Origin: Sulfurimonas crateris
GTDB taxonomy: Bacteria > Campylobacterota > Campylobacteria > Campylobacterales > Sulfurimonadaceae
Direction: 5' to 3'
Assembly (NCBI RefSeq): GCF_005217605.1
Contig: NZ_SZPX01000003.1
Location: 207,543 to 271,542 of the forward strand
DNA length: 64,000 bases
The position numbers and the translations under genes are program-made. Below the pieces are notes generated by a model, which saw only the letters and a list, made by a program, of their open reading frames with translations, was not told the origin of the DNA and made no database searches. Each line of letters begins with the position of its first letter. Position 1 is the stretch's first letter. Shown piece by piece: positions 9,092-18,157 of this stretch.

Positions 9092-9179
9092 CACTAAAAC
9101 GAACGCGTCCGTTTTAGTGGCAGGGACAGATGTCCCTACAACCCCCTAAAGCTACGAAAAACTTTGTTTTTCGAGAATT
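9092..9179 (+). repeat. Intergenic hairpin element, copy 1 of 2
   Basis: An 88-bp element between gltD and accD with three successive inverted repeats: a perfect 10-bp stem (9092-9101 with 9110-9119), a 7-bp stem (9122-9128 with 9131-9137) and an 8-bp stem CGAAAAAC/GTTTTTCG (9155-9162 with 9166-9173). A near-identical element lies at 28906-28992, including 33 identical bases from 9130 to 9162. A base-pair change in the first stem is compensated between the copies, so the fold is probably conserved. It may be a small interspersed repeat, a bidirectional terminator or an RNA gene. Confidence 0.75.
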
Positions 9180-9192
9180 ATAAAAAAGAACA

Positions 9193-10581
9193 CTATTTTT
9201 TCAGCAGTGATTTTACTATACTTCTAGCGGCTTCACGTCCGTCATACGCAGCAGTTACTACAAGGTCGGCACCTCTATAACAATCGCCTCCCGCATATAT
9301 ACCTGACGTTGTAGTCTCGTGAGTCTCTTCATTTATTATGATTCCGCCCCACTTGTTGGTATCTATGCCGTTTTCAGCCAAGAATGAAGGAGCTTCAGGA
9401 TCAAAACCAAGCGACATAATAACTACGTCTGCATTTACTCTGTATTCGCTCCCTTTTACCTCTTCCATCTTTTGACGCCCGCTCTCATCTTTTGCACCAA
9501 GAGTAGTTTTAATGACTTCAACACCGACGGCATTGCCCTTGTCGTTTAAGATGATCTCTTTAGGAGAGACAAAAAATGTAAAGTCAACGCCCTCTTCCAT
9601 TGCATTCTTATACTCTTTTTGGCTTCCCGGCATATTATGCGCATCACGTCTATAGAGACAAGTAACGCTCTTCGCACCCTCTCTTTTGGCAGTTCTAAGA
9701 CAATCCATTGCCGTGTCTCCGCCGCCGATAACAACTACATTTTTATCTTTAAAATCAAACTTTTTATCGTAAGAGAGCTTGAAGTTCTTTCTCTGAATTG
9801 CCGTTAGATAATCCATCGCTTTGTAAACATTTGGTGCCTGTTCGCCGTTTATTGAAGCTTTTTTCGCTTTTGTAGCGCCTATGCCTATAAACATCGCGTC
9901 ATGCTTGTCGGCTATCTCTTCAAAAGTTATATCTTTGCCCACTTCACAATTAAGCACAAGCTCCATACCTGCATCTGTAAGAAACTTTATACGTCGTTCT
10001 ATTATCTTTTTATCAAGTTTGAAGTTAGGGATCCCGTAGGTCATAAGCCCGCCTGCTCTGTCGCTTCTCTCATAAACAGTAACTGCTATTCCTGAACGCA
10101 GAAGATATGTAGCAGCAGATAGTCCAGCAGGACCGCTTCCTATGATCGCCACCTTTTTGTCAGTTGTTATTCCCGGAAAATCAGGCTTAAATCCTGCTCT
10201 AAATCCCTCTTCCGTTATATGTGTCTCAACAGAGCCGATCGTAATTGCCCCATGACCGTCATTTAGAGTACAATCACCTTCGCAAAGTCTGTCATGAGGG
10301 CAGACTCTTCCCATAACTTCTGGAAACGGTGACGGCTCGTTTGAGAGCTTGAATGCGAACTCCAGATCTTTTTCGCTCACCGCTTTTAGCCACTGTGGTA
10401 TATAGTTGTGAAGCGGGCACTTATTTAGACAAAACGGGTCTCCGCACTGTATACATCTCTCGCTCTGCGTTGAGGCTTCGCTCTTATCGAAAACTTCGTA
10501 AATCTCTCCAAAATCTTTTGTTCTCTCAACGACTAATCTCTTTTTTGCTTCTACTCTTTCAATTGTTAAAAATTCTCTCAT
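9193..10581 (-). CDS. gltD: Glutamate synthase (NADPH) small subunit
   Basis: GltD feeds electrons from NAD(P)H through FAD and two 4Fe-4S clusters to GltB in ammonium assimilation. The 462-residue protein has the N-terminal cysteine clusters ('CIQCGDPFCLNKC' and 'CPHDRLCEGDC', about residues 42-108), an FAD-binding 'GSGPAGLSAATYLL' and an NAD(P)H-binding 'VIGGGDTAMDC', followed by the C-terminal flavoprotein signature 'GIYAGGDCYRG'. Length is normal. It follows gltB by 2 bp on the same strand, forming a gltBD operon. Confidence 0.96.
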   Translation of the reverse strand: MREFLTIERVEAKKRLVVERTKDFGEIYEVFDKSEASTQSERCIQCGDPFCLNKCPLHNYIPQWLKAVSEKDLEFAFKLSNEPSPFPEVMGRVCPHDRLCEGDCTLNDGHGAITIGSVETHITEEGFRAGFKPDFPGITTDKKVAIIGSGPAGLSAATYLLRSGIAVTVYERSDRAGGLMTYGIPNFKLDKKIIERRIKFLTDAGMELVLNCEVGKDITFEEIADKHDAMFIGIGATKAKKASINGEQAPNVYKAMDYLTAIQRKNFKLSYDKKFDFKDKNVVVIGGGDTAMDCLRTAKREGAKSVTCLYRRDAHNMPGSQKEYKNAMEEGVDFTFFVSPKEIILNDKGNAVGVEVIKTTLGAKDESGRQKMEEVKGSEYRVNADVVIMSLGFDPEAPSFLAENGIDTNKWGGIIINEETHETTTSGIYAGGDCYRGADLVVTAAYDGREAARSIVKSLLKK

Positions 10582-10583
10582 GA

Positions 10584-13500
10584 TTAATCTCCGATCTCTA
10601 AGTTAATAGGCAGTTTAGTTAGATTTTTAGGTTTTACGAGCCAGAAGTTTCTCACCTCTATTCTAAAGTTTTCAAGCAGCGCTTTTGCCTTTTTGCTCTC
10701 AGTCTCGACAACATAATCTTTAAGAAGTTTTTTGAGGTAGTGTCTAGCCTCATCGGTCTCGTCGGTATCGATTCTTACCAGCTCTACAAGCTCACGGTTT
10801 GCATTTTCAAAAAACTTGTGCTCTTCATCATATACGAAGCTTATTCCGCCTGTCATACCTGCACCGAAGTTTATTCCCGTGCGTCCAAGGATCACTACAA
10901 CACCGCCTGTCATATACTCACATGCGTTATCTCCTGTTCCCTCGACAATTGCAAGTGCTCCGGAGTTACGAACCGCAAATCTCTCCCCTACACTTCCTGC
11001 AACATAGAGCTTTCCACCTGTTGCTCCATAAAGACATGTATTACCGCCTGCAGCAAATTTCTCACCGCTGTTTTTAGAGGTAACGATTATCTTTCCTCCA
11101 TGCATCCCTTTTCCGATGTAGTCATTTGCAACACCACTTAGGTAGATTGATACTCCATGGATCAAAAATGCACCCAAAGCCTGTCCGCTAATACCGGTTA
11201 GGTTAATGCGGATCGTGTCAGAAGCAAGTCCTTTGTCACCGTAGTATTCAGCGATCTCTCCACTTATAAGCGCGCCGAAACTTCTGTTGACGTTCGTGAT
11301 CTTTCTATTGATCTTAACAGGATATTCAGGATGTTTTATAGCGCTCATCGCCTCTTTAAGAACATCTTTTTCAAATGCGTTGTCATCAAACGGAGGATTT
11401 GTAAGCTGCTGAGAGCTGTTCACCCCCTCCTCTTGATGTAAAACAGCGCTGAAATCGAACTTTTGAGCAAAGCTGTCATCTGTGACTTTTAGAAGATCAC
11501 TTCTGCCTATCATCTCCTGCATAGTTCTAAATCCAAGCTCTGCCATGATCGAACGAATATCTTCAGCCAAAAGAGTAAAATAGTTTATAAGCTGATCGAC
11601 ATGACCTTTAAAGAACTCTTGACGCAGTTTTTCATTTTGAGTCGCAATACCGACCGAACATTTGTTGACATGGCAGATGCGGAGCATTTTACAACCTACG
11701 ATAGTTAAAACACCCGTTCCAAATCCATAGCTCTCTGCACCGAGAAGTGCAGCTTTTACAACATCAAGTCCTGATTTTAGACCGCCGTCTGTTTGAAGCT
11801 CTACCACTCTTCTAAGGTTGTTTGCTTTTAGTGCATTGTGTGCTTCGCTAAGTCCAAGTTCCCAAGGATTTCCTGCAAACTTGATCGAGGTAAGAGGTGC
11901 GGCACCTGTTCCGCCGTCTCCGCCTGAGATAATGATCTTATCCGCATACGCTTTTGCAACACCCGCAGCAATAGTTCCGACACCGATAGTCGATACCAGT
12001 TTCACGGCAACTCTTGCTTTTGGATTTACCTGCTTAACGTCAAAAATAAGCTGTGCCAGATCCTCGATAGAGTAGATATCGTGATGAGGAGGAGGCGAGA
12101 TGAGTGTTACACCCGGAACGGTATGGCGAAGTTTTCCTATAAGCGCTGAAACCTTATGCCCAGGAAGCTGTCCACCCTCGCCCGGTTTTGCACCCTGAGC
12201 GACTTTTATCTGGATCTCTTCGGCACTTCTAAGGTATGCTGGTGTGACACCAAAACGTCCCGATGCCACCTGTTTTATCTTTGAGTTTCTCTCAGTTCCA
12301 AAGCGCTCAGGGTCTTCTCCACCCTCTCCACAGTTTGACTGTGCACCTATTCTGTTCATTGCGATCGCAATTGTCTCGTGTGCTTCGGGACTGATAGAGC
12401 CAAGACTCATAGCAGCTGAGGCAAATCTTTTAAAGATCTCCTCTTTAGGCTCTACTTCAGAAATATTGATCGGTTTTCTGTCTGATCTTATATCAAAGAA
12501 ATCACGAATAAACTTCAGACCTCTTTTGTTTACAAGGTCTCTTAGTCTCTCATAATCTTTCTTGCTTCCGCTCTGTGCGGTAGCATGGATAGCATGAATA
12601 ACTTCAGGTCCGAAATCATGGTGCTCTTGTCCGCTGTAGAATTTATAGTAGCCGCCGATATTTAGAGGAAATATTTTGTTAAAACCGTTGTTCTCGAAAG
12701 CCTGCTCATGATATTTTGTAAGTCTCTCATCTATATCACTGTAATCGAGTCCGTTTAGTGCAGAGTTTGATGCTCCAAAACACTCGCTCACCATCTCGCG
12801 GCTTAGTCCCATAACATCAAAAAGACCTGAGTTTCTATATGAAGCTATAGTAGATATACCCATTTTGGACATTATTTTAAGGATTCCTGCATTGAGTGAA
12901 CCGTGAACCGCTTTAAGCGCCACGTTACAATCCACCGTAACAGCATTTGATCTTTTTGTATGCTCTATAACGGTCTCGGCTAATAGTTTAGGGTGGATCG
13001 CATTTGCACCGTAACCTATAAGAACCGCCGCGCTGTGAGAGTCGTAAACCTCGCAGCTTACAGCGACCATAGATGCCAAATGACGAACCTTTGCTTTTAA
13101 CAATGCCGAGTTAAGACGTCCTATAGCCATTGCCATAGGGATTATTTTCTTCTCTTTACTAAATTCGCTATCATCAAGTATAATGATTCTGGTACCTTCA
13201 TTTTTTACAGAGTTTACGACATTTTCAACCAAAGCATCAAGTGATTTTTTCAGATCGATCTCATAAGCGGTAGAGAATGTTTTGTTGCGGTAAAAATCTT
13301 GATAACTAGGAGACTTCTTATCACCGAAAGATTTTAAAATAGAGAGTTTCTCGCTTGTTATGATAGGAGAGATAGATTTTAGACGATGCGCATGAAACGG
13401 CACTTCATCAAGGATGTTGTGAACCTCTCCAAAGCCCGTATTTAAACTCATAACCACTTTTTCTCTGATAGGGTCGATCGGAGGGTTTGTGACCTGAGCA

Positions 13501-15023
13501 AACTTCTGCTTGAAAAAGTCGCTAAATGCTCTTTGCTTATTTGAGAATGCTGCGAGCGGAGTATCATCACCCATTGAGCCTACAGCCTCTTTACCCTCTA
13601 AGATCATAGGCTCTATAACCTGCTCTATAACCTCATGAGTAACGTTAAAGTATCTCTGTCTTGCTATAAGCTCCTCTTTTGTATATTCGGAGTCAGACAT
13701 ATATTGATCGACCACGTGTTCTTGCAGGTAGATCATATGCTCGTTTAGCCACTTCATATATGGGTTTGAGCTCTTTAGGTAGTCGTTTATGTCGCTGTTC
13801 TTTAATATTTTGCCGTTTTTAAGGTCAAGTCCAATCATCTCGCCCGACTGCAGACGGCCTCTCTCTTTTATATCCTTCTCAGGGATATCGACAACACCGT
13901 ATTCACTTGCTATAAGCAGGGTGTCATCTTTTGTGATGATATATTTTGAAGGGCGAAGTCCATTTCTATCAAGTACACATCCTACATATCTTCCATCTGT
14001 CACGGAGAATGCTGCAGGTCCGTCCCACGCTTCAAAAACTGTTGAGTGATACTCATAAAATGCGCGAAGTTCAGGGTCCATATGAGGTGCGTTCTGCCAA
14101 GCAGCAGGAATGACGGCACGGACAGCTTTGAAAAAGTCCATACCGTTTACAAGCAAAAACTCAAAAAAGTTGTCTGCCGAAGCACTATCCGATGACTTTG
14201 GCTGTAAAATAGGAAGTATTCTCTGTATCTCTTCATCTGTAAAGACCTCGCTCCTGATCGATTCCGATTTTATCTCTACATTAAAACGGTTTCCCTCGAC
14301 AGAGTTGATCTCTCCGTTGTGCGCAACCGCACGAAATGGCTGTGCAAGTCTCCACTGCGGAAGAGTGTTGGTTGAGAATCTTTGGTGAAACAGTGAAAAA
14401 GAGATCTTAAAGTTCTCATCTTGAAGGTCTACAAAGAACTCTTTGATATGCGTAGGCATAACCAGTCCCTTGTAAGAGATCACCTTTGAGCTCATAGAAG
14501 CTATGTAAAAGTCATTGTCATCTTCAAGTCTATGCTCGCTCTCTTTGCGTGATAGATACAAAAGCGCGTCAAATCTATTGGTTGCCATTATTGAGTTTGG
14601 AGTTATAAATAGTTGAACGATTTTAGGAAGAGTTAAAAGTGCTTGTTCTCCAAGAGCATCAGTATTTACCGGAACAAATCTGCGAAGCACTACTTTTAAG
14701 TCATTTGCCTCACAAATCTCCTCAATAACATCTAAATATTTAAGATCTTTTGTAAATACGCAGGCAACTGCAAACTGCTTTGGCAGCTCAATTCCCTCTT
14801 TTGAAGCCTCTTTGCGAAGAAACTCTTCAGGAAGTGAAAAAAGCAAGCCGCTGCCATCTCCTGTTTTTCCGTCTGCCGCTACGGCACCGCGGTGCATCAT
14901 TCTCTCCAATGCAGTTACGGCATCATTTAAAACTTTATGTGAAGGTTTGTTTTTAATGTTTGCAACAAGCCCAAAACCACAGTTATCTTTAAATGATCTC
15001 AATAAATCATGATGTTCAACCAT
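10584..15023 (-). CDS. gltB: Glutamate synthase large subunit
   Basis: GltB releases ammonia from glutamine at its N-terminal glutaminase domain and channels it to the FMN site, making glutamate from 2-oxoglutarate. The nucleophile is the Cys in 'DNCGFGLVANI' (about residue 15), exposed after removal of a short propeptide. Further domains are the central domain, the FMN synthase domain with 'AGGDGGTGAAPLTSIKFAG'-like sequence ('ISGGDGGTGAAPLTS'), the 3Fe-4S cysteines 'CKMLRICHVNKC', and a C-terminal beta-helix. I place the start at the ATG at 15023 because AGGAG lies 5 bp before it; a TTG 21 bp upstream would include that ribosome site in the coding sequence. 1479 residues is normal. Confidence 0.96.
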   Translation of the reverse strand: MVEHHDLLRSFKDNCGFGLVANIKNKPSHKVLNDAVTALERMMHRGAVAADGKTGDGSGLLFSLPEEFLRKEASKEGIELPKQFAVACVFTKDLKYLDVIEEICEANDLKVVLRRFVPVNTDALGEQALLTLPKIVQLFITPNSIMATNRFDALLYLSRKESEHRLEDDNDFYIASMSSKVISYKGLVMPTHIKEFFVDLQDENFKISFSLFHQRFSTNTLPQWRLAQPFRAVAHNGEINSVEGNRFNVEIKSESIRSEVFTDEEIQRILPILQPKSSDSASADNFFEFLLVNGMDFFKAVRAVIPAAWQNAPHMDPELRAFYEYHSTVFEAWDGPAAFSVTDGRYVGCVLDRNGLRPSKYIITKDDTLLIASEYGVVDIPEKDIKERGRLQSGEMIGLDLKNGKILKNSDINDYLKSSNPYMKWLNEHMIYLQEHVVDQYMSDSEYTKEELIARQRYFNVTHEVIEQVIEPMILEGKEAVGSMGDDTPLAAFSNKQRAFSDFFKQKFAQVTNPPIDPIREKVVMSLNTGFGEVHNILDEVPFHAHRLKSISPIITSEKLSILKSFGDKKSPSYQDFYRNKTFSTAYEIDLKKSLDALVENVVNSVKNEGTRIIILDDSEFSKEKKIIPMAMAIGRLNSALLKAKVRHLASMVAVSCEVYDSHSAAVLIGYGANAIHPKLLAETVIEHTKRSNAVTVDCNVALKAVHGSLNAGILKIMSKMGISTIASYRNSGLFDVMGLSREMVSECFGASNSALNGLDYSDIDERLTKYHEQAFENNGFNKIFPLNIGGYYKFYSGQEHHDFGPEVIHAIHATAQSGSKKDYERLRDLVNKRGLKFIRDFFDIRSDRKPINISEVEPKEEIFKRFASAAMSLGSISPEAHETIAIAMNRIGAQSNCGEGGEDPERFGTERNSKIKQVASGRFGVTPAYLRSAEEIQIKVAQGAKPGEGGQLPGHKVSALIGKLRHTVPGVTLISPPPHHDIYSIEDLAQLIFDVKQVNPKARVAVKLVSTIGVGTIAAGVAKAYADKIIISGGDGGTGAAPLTSIKFAGNPWELGLSEAHNALKANNLRRVVELQTDGGLKSGLDVVKAALLGAESYGFGTGVLTIVGCKMLRICHVNKCSVGIATQNEKLRQEFFKGHVDQLINYFTLLAEDIRSIMAELGFRTMQEMIGRSDLLKVTDDSFAQKFDFSAVLHQEEGVNSSQQLTNPPFDDNAFEKDVLKEAMSAIKHPEYPVKINRKITNVNRSFGALISGEIAEYYGDKGLASDTIRINLTGISGQALGAFLIHGVSIYLSGVANDYIGKGMHGGKIIVTSKNSGEKFAAGGNTCLYGATGGKLYVAGSVGERFAVRNSGALAIVEGTGDNACEYMTGGVVVILGRTGINFGAGMTGGISFVYDEEHKFFENANRELVELVRIDTDETDEARHYLKKLLKDYVVETESKKAKALLENFRIEVRNFWLVKPKNLTKLPINLEIGD

Positions 15024-15202
15024 ACTAACTCCTAAATTTTGCAATTTTATTGAATTTCTTTACAAATTTAATCTCTTTTTAAAGAAACTTGTCCTATTTA
15101 GAGATTGGACTTGCATTATACATTTTAAAGGTTTAAAAAAATATAATATCAATAGAATTTTTTTGAGAAAATTTAAAATATGCGTAGTAAAGAAGCAAAA
15201 AG

Positions 15203-15823
15203 ATGCAAGGATTTATTCTAAATCTTAACAAAGTCAAAGATGAAGATTTAATAGTCACTATCATATCAAGAGAGAACTTAGATACTCTTTACAGGTTCTA
15301 CGGAGCAAGGCATGGAGTGATAAATCTAGGCTTTAAAATAGACTATGAGAAAGAAGCATCATCTAAATCGACCATATATAGATTAAAAGATGTGATACAC
15401 ATAGGGTTTAAATGGATAAACGATTATAAACTACTGCGAGTATGGCAGGATTTTTGCGCCCTCTTTTACAAGCATCTAAAAGATGCCGAAGAGCTTGATG
15501 AGTTCTATTTTGAACTCTTAGACTCTGCTTCAAAAAATTGGGGAAGACAGAACCCAAAAAGGGTGGCAGTAGAGTCATATATAAAACTGCTCAGGTATGA
15601 AGGTAGGCTGCATAAAGAGTTTGAGTGTTTTTTATGCTCGGCTCCTATAGTTGAAGATGAGATATCACTTATCCGTGCATTTCTGCCGACCCACAAGGGA
15701 TGCACCCATACATTTGGTATCAAAAAAGATGCGCTGCTGGAGCTATTTGAAAATGATTCAACGCTTTTTTTAAGCGATGAGGAGATAGAGAGGCTCTGGT
15801 ATATCCTGCTTGAGGGATTATAA
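15203..15823 (+). CDS. recO: RecO, recombination mediator (Campylobacterota short form)
   Basis: RecO loads RecA onto single-stranded DNA with RecR in gap repair. The 206-residue protein starts 'MQGFILNLNKVKDEDLIVTI' with the N-terminal OB-fold pattern. The helical C-terminal part has a single CxxC ('CFLCSAP', about residue 142) where many RecO proteins have a four-cysteine zinc finger. This short form is characteristic of Campylobacterota. It stands alone on the + strand between divergent gltBD and the convergent sensor kinase gene that ends 6 bp away. Confidence 0.82.
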   Translation: MQGFILNLNKVKDEDLIVTIISRENLDTLYRFYGARHGVINLGFKIDYEKEASSKSTIYRLKDVIHIGFKWINDYKLLRVWQDFCALFYKHLKDAEELDEFYFELLDSASKNWGRQNPKRVAVESYIKLLRYEGRLHKEFECFLCSAPIVEDEISLIRAFLPTHKGCTHTFGIKKDALLELFENDSTLFLSDEEIERLWYILLEGL

Positions 15824-15829
15824 GACCTA

Positions 15830-17044
15830 CTAAACTACTATCTCAAATACATTGAACTTTCCGTCATGATAATAGAGAAGCTCAAAACCGTGTTTATCCA
15901 TAATTCTTCTAACTAGACTAAGCCCCAAACCATACCCTGACTGGTTTCTTGAGTTGTCGCCCTGAGTAAAAGCTTCACAATAGTACTCCAGAGGTTTGTC
16001 CAAAACATCACCAATGCTCTTTACGGATATGTTCGTATCTCTTACAACAACATACACCGGTTTTTGGGTTCCATATTTAAGCGCATTGTCGATTAAGTTC
16101 TTAAGAGCTATTGAGAGGTAGTTAAGGTCACCTTTTATCTTAAAGCTTGACTCTATAGTTATATCTACAAGATTTTCATCCTCTATAAAAAGTTTAGAGA
16201 GCGCCTCTCCAACTAGCGTATCGGAGCTAAAGTTCTCGATGTTTAGTTTGTTTTGATTTGCATTAAGTTTTTCAAGACATAAGAGCTCGTTTATCATCTC
16301 ATCTATTTGAAAAAGTGCCTTGTTTAAGATTCTTTTGTACTTAGTATCTTCTATCATATCAAGCGCTATCTTTGATTTTGAAATAGGGGTCTTTAGCTCA
16401 TGACCGATATCGCGCAGCAGTCTCTGTCTGGATGTTATAAGATCTTGAATATTTGATGCCATAGAGTTAAATGTCTTAGCAACCTCCCCTATCTCATCTT
16501 TACACCCTGTTTTAATTCTAAGGCAGTACTCACCCTCTCCAAATTTTCTAATGATCTTTGATATATCTTTTAGTGGATATACCATCTTTAAAATTATGAG
16601 ACATAGCAGTATCAAAATAAATATATCAGCCACAATCATATAGTTTAAGAACTCTTTTTTCTCAAAATTGTTATCTTGGGAGAGATCGATCACCAGCATC
16701 TCATCATCTAAATATTTCATATATAGAAGATATTTATTCTCTTTATCTCTTAATATCTTTATAGTTGAGAAATCAGTATTGTATTCATGAAGTATATGTG
16801 ACTTCTCAATATATCTTCCCTTATCTTCGACAATCTCGAACTTTAGCTCTTTTAGCCTCTCTTCTAGGCTCTTTTGGTCACTGTTTGACATATATTTAAA
16901 TAGCTCGCCAGAGACATGTATATACTTGTCTCTAAGTAGCATCTCAATAGTATCTTTTGTCAGTTTGTTTATCTCAATAGAGACGAAAAACATCAAAGAG
17001 AAAGTGATGAGAAAAAATATAATAACTTTATAAAAGATTGACAT
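15830..17044 (-). CDS. Sensor histidine kinase, CpxA/ArsS-like
   Basis: A membrane sensor kinase of 404 residues: a first membrane helix (about 6-24), a short periplasmic domain (about 25-130), a second helix ('IVADIFILILLCLIILKMVY'), a HAMP linker, the dimerisation/phosphoacceptor helix with 'DIGHELKTPISKSKIALDM', then the ATPase domain with N-box 'LIDNALKYG' and G-box 'GYGLGLSLVRRIMDKHG'. It is the third gene of a CpxP-like/regulator/kinase operon, 3 bp after the regulator. The periplasmic CpxP-like protein encoded first suggests it senses envelope or protein-folding stress. Stimulus is inferred from context. Confidence 0.88.
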   Translation of the reverse strand: MSIFYKVIIFFLITFSLMFFVSIEINKLTKDTIEMLLRDKYIHVSGELFKYMSNSDQKSLEERLKELKFEIVEDKGRYIEKSHILHEYNTDFSTIKILRDKENKYLLYMKYLDDEMLVIDLSQDNNFEKKEFLNYMIVADIFILILLCLIILKMVYPLKDISKIIRKFGEGEYCLRIKTGCKDEIGEVAKTFNSMASNIQDLITSRQRLLRDIGHELKTPISKSKIALDMIEDTKYKRILNKALFQIDEMINELLCLEKLNANQNKLNIENFSSDTLVGEALSKLFIEDENLVDITIESSFKIKGDLNYLSIALKNLIDNALKYGTQKPVYVVVRDTNISVKSIGDVLDKPLEYYCEAFTQGDNSRNQSGYGLGLSLVRRIMDKHGFELLYYHDGKFNVFEIVV

Positions 17045-17047
17045 CTG

Positions 17048-17716
17048 TTATCCTATAAATTTATAGCCTATGCCCCATATAGACTTTATGTACTGAGGAT
17101 CTTTAGAATCATCGCCTAATTTTTGTCTTAGATTGCTTATATGCATATCTATCGTTCTGTCTTTTGAGCTGTACTCAATTCCGCATACTGCATTTGATAT
17201 TGACTCTCTGGATAAAACCTTACCGATATTAAATAAAAAAAGATGCAAAATGTCATACTCTATCTTGGTAAGATCCAGTGTAAGCCCGTCTATCTTTATC
17301 TCATGCTTATCTTCATCTATCTCAAAGTTGTTTATAGTCTTGTTTTTACTTGTTCCTCTTCTTAAGATCGCGTTGATCCTAAGAACAAGCTCTCTAGGCT
17401 CGTAAGGTTTTGCCAAATAATCATCGGCACCCAAATCAAAGCCCAATATCTTATCGCTTATTTCACCTCTTGCCGATGAGATTATAATTGGAATAGCCGA
17501 TATTTGCCTGATCTTTTTACATACATCAAAGCCATCCATTTGCGGCAGCATAAGATCAAGAACAACAAGGGAGTATTTATCGCTATGATTTTCCAGATGA
17601 GCAAGCGCCTCTTTTGGCTTAGTGAAAGCCTCTACATGCAGTTCATAGTTCTCTAAATAGTCGCGAATCAATGTCTGCATATCCAGATCATCTTCTATAA
17701 GTAAAATATTATGCAT
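17048..17716 (-). CDS. OmpR/PhoB-family response regulator, CpxR-like
   Basis: A two-domain regulator of 222 residues: receiver domain with acidic pocket 'IEDDLDMQ', phosphorylated Asp in 'LVVLDLMLPQMDGFD' and 'KPYEPRELVLR', then an OmpR-type winged helix with 'LTKIEYDILHLFL' and 'TIDMHISNLRQKLG'. I choose the ATG at 17716, which overlaps the stop of the upstream gene as TAATG and has GGAAG 6 bp before it; a TTG 15 bp further upstream is less likely. It is cotranscribed with the CpxP-like gene and the kinase. Targets are not visible here. Confidence 0.9.
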   Translation of the reverse strand: MHNILLIEDDLDMQTLIRDYLENYELHVEAFTKPKEALAHLENHSDKYSLVVLDLMLPQMDGFDVCKKIRQISAIPIIISSARGEISDKILGFDLGADDYLAKPYEPRELVLRINAILRRGTSKNKTINNFEIDEDKHEIKIDGLTLDLTKIEYDILHLFLFNIGKVLSRESISNAVCGIEYSSKDRTIDMHISNLRQKLGDDSKDPQYIKSIWGIGYKFIG

Positions 17717-18090
17717 TACTTTACTTCCCAATCATCAATGTACTTTACAAAACTGATCCTCTGATCTATGCTCAAAAGAGAGTGCATTTTCGTAAGAAAG
17801 TTTTTCTCGATCTCTCTGGCCATGATATCTACACTCTTATCAAGAGTCTCTATATCATGAATACTGAGATAATCTTTTAAAAAAAGATCCTTTTTCTTTA
17901 GCTCTGTCTCATCTTTAAATTTTTTAAACTCTTTTAGCTGAGTTCTAAATTCAAACAGGATCTCTTTTGCTGCATTGCTTTGTTCTTCTGAGAGGTTTAT
18001 ATGAGAGAGTTCTTTATTTATATGCTGAACTTTGTGATCTGCCATCAGCACAGCAGATATAGAAAATAGTAAAAAAATAATGTACTTCAA
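17716..18090 (-). CDS. Periplasmic CpxP/Spy-like protein
   Basis: A small secreted helical protein. From a TTG at 18090 the product begins as a clean signal peptide ('MKYIIFLLFSISAVLMA') followed by about 105 charged residues with two LTxxQ-like motifs, 'LSEEQ' and 'LSIDQR', the hallmark of CpxP/Spy proteins that bind misfolded envelope proteins and restrain the kinase. AAGGGGG lies 7 bp before this TTG, whereas the ATG at 18111 has no ribosome site, so the shorter start is preferred. It is first in an operon with the regulator and kinase. Assignment is by motif and position. Confidence 0.65.
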   Translation of the reverse strand: MKYIIFLLFSISAVLMADHKVQHINKELSHINLSEEQSNAAKEILFEFRTQLKEFKKFKDETELKKKDLFLKDYLSIHDIETLDKSVDIMAREIEKNFLTKMHSLLSIDQRISFVKYIDDWEVK

Positions 18091-18157
18091 ATTAAATGCC
18101 CCCTTTAACATAAAGCGACTATTTTAATACTTTTATTATTTAATACACCTTGTTTGG

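Noticed and set aside
10740..11141. Frame of 133 codons antisense to gltB.
   Set aside because: Lies wholly within a well-supported gene on the other strand, with no ribosome site or recognisable domain.
15024..15202. Possible regulatory palindrome between gltB and recO.
   Set aside because: Only a four-base GTCC/GGAC pair could be found, insufficient to call an operator.
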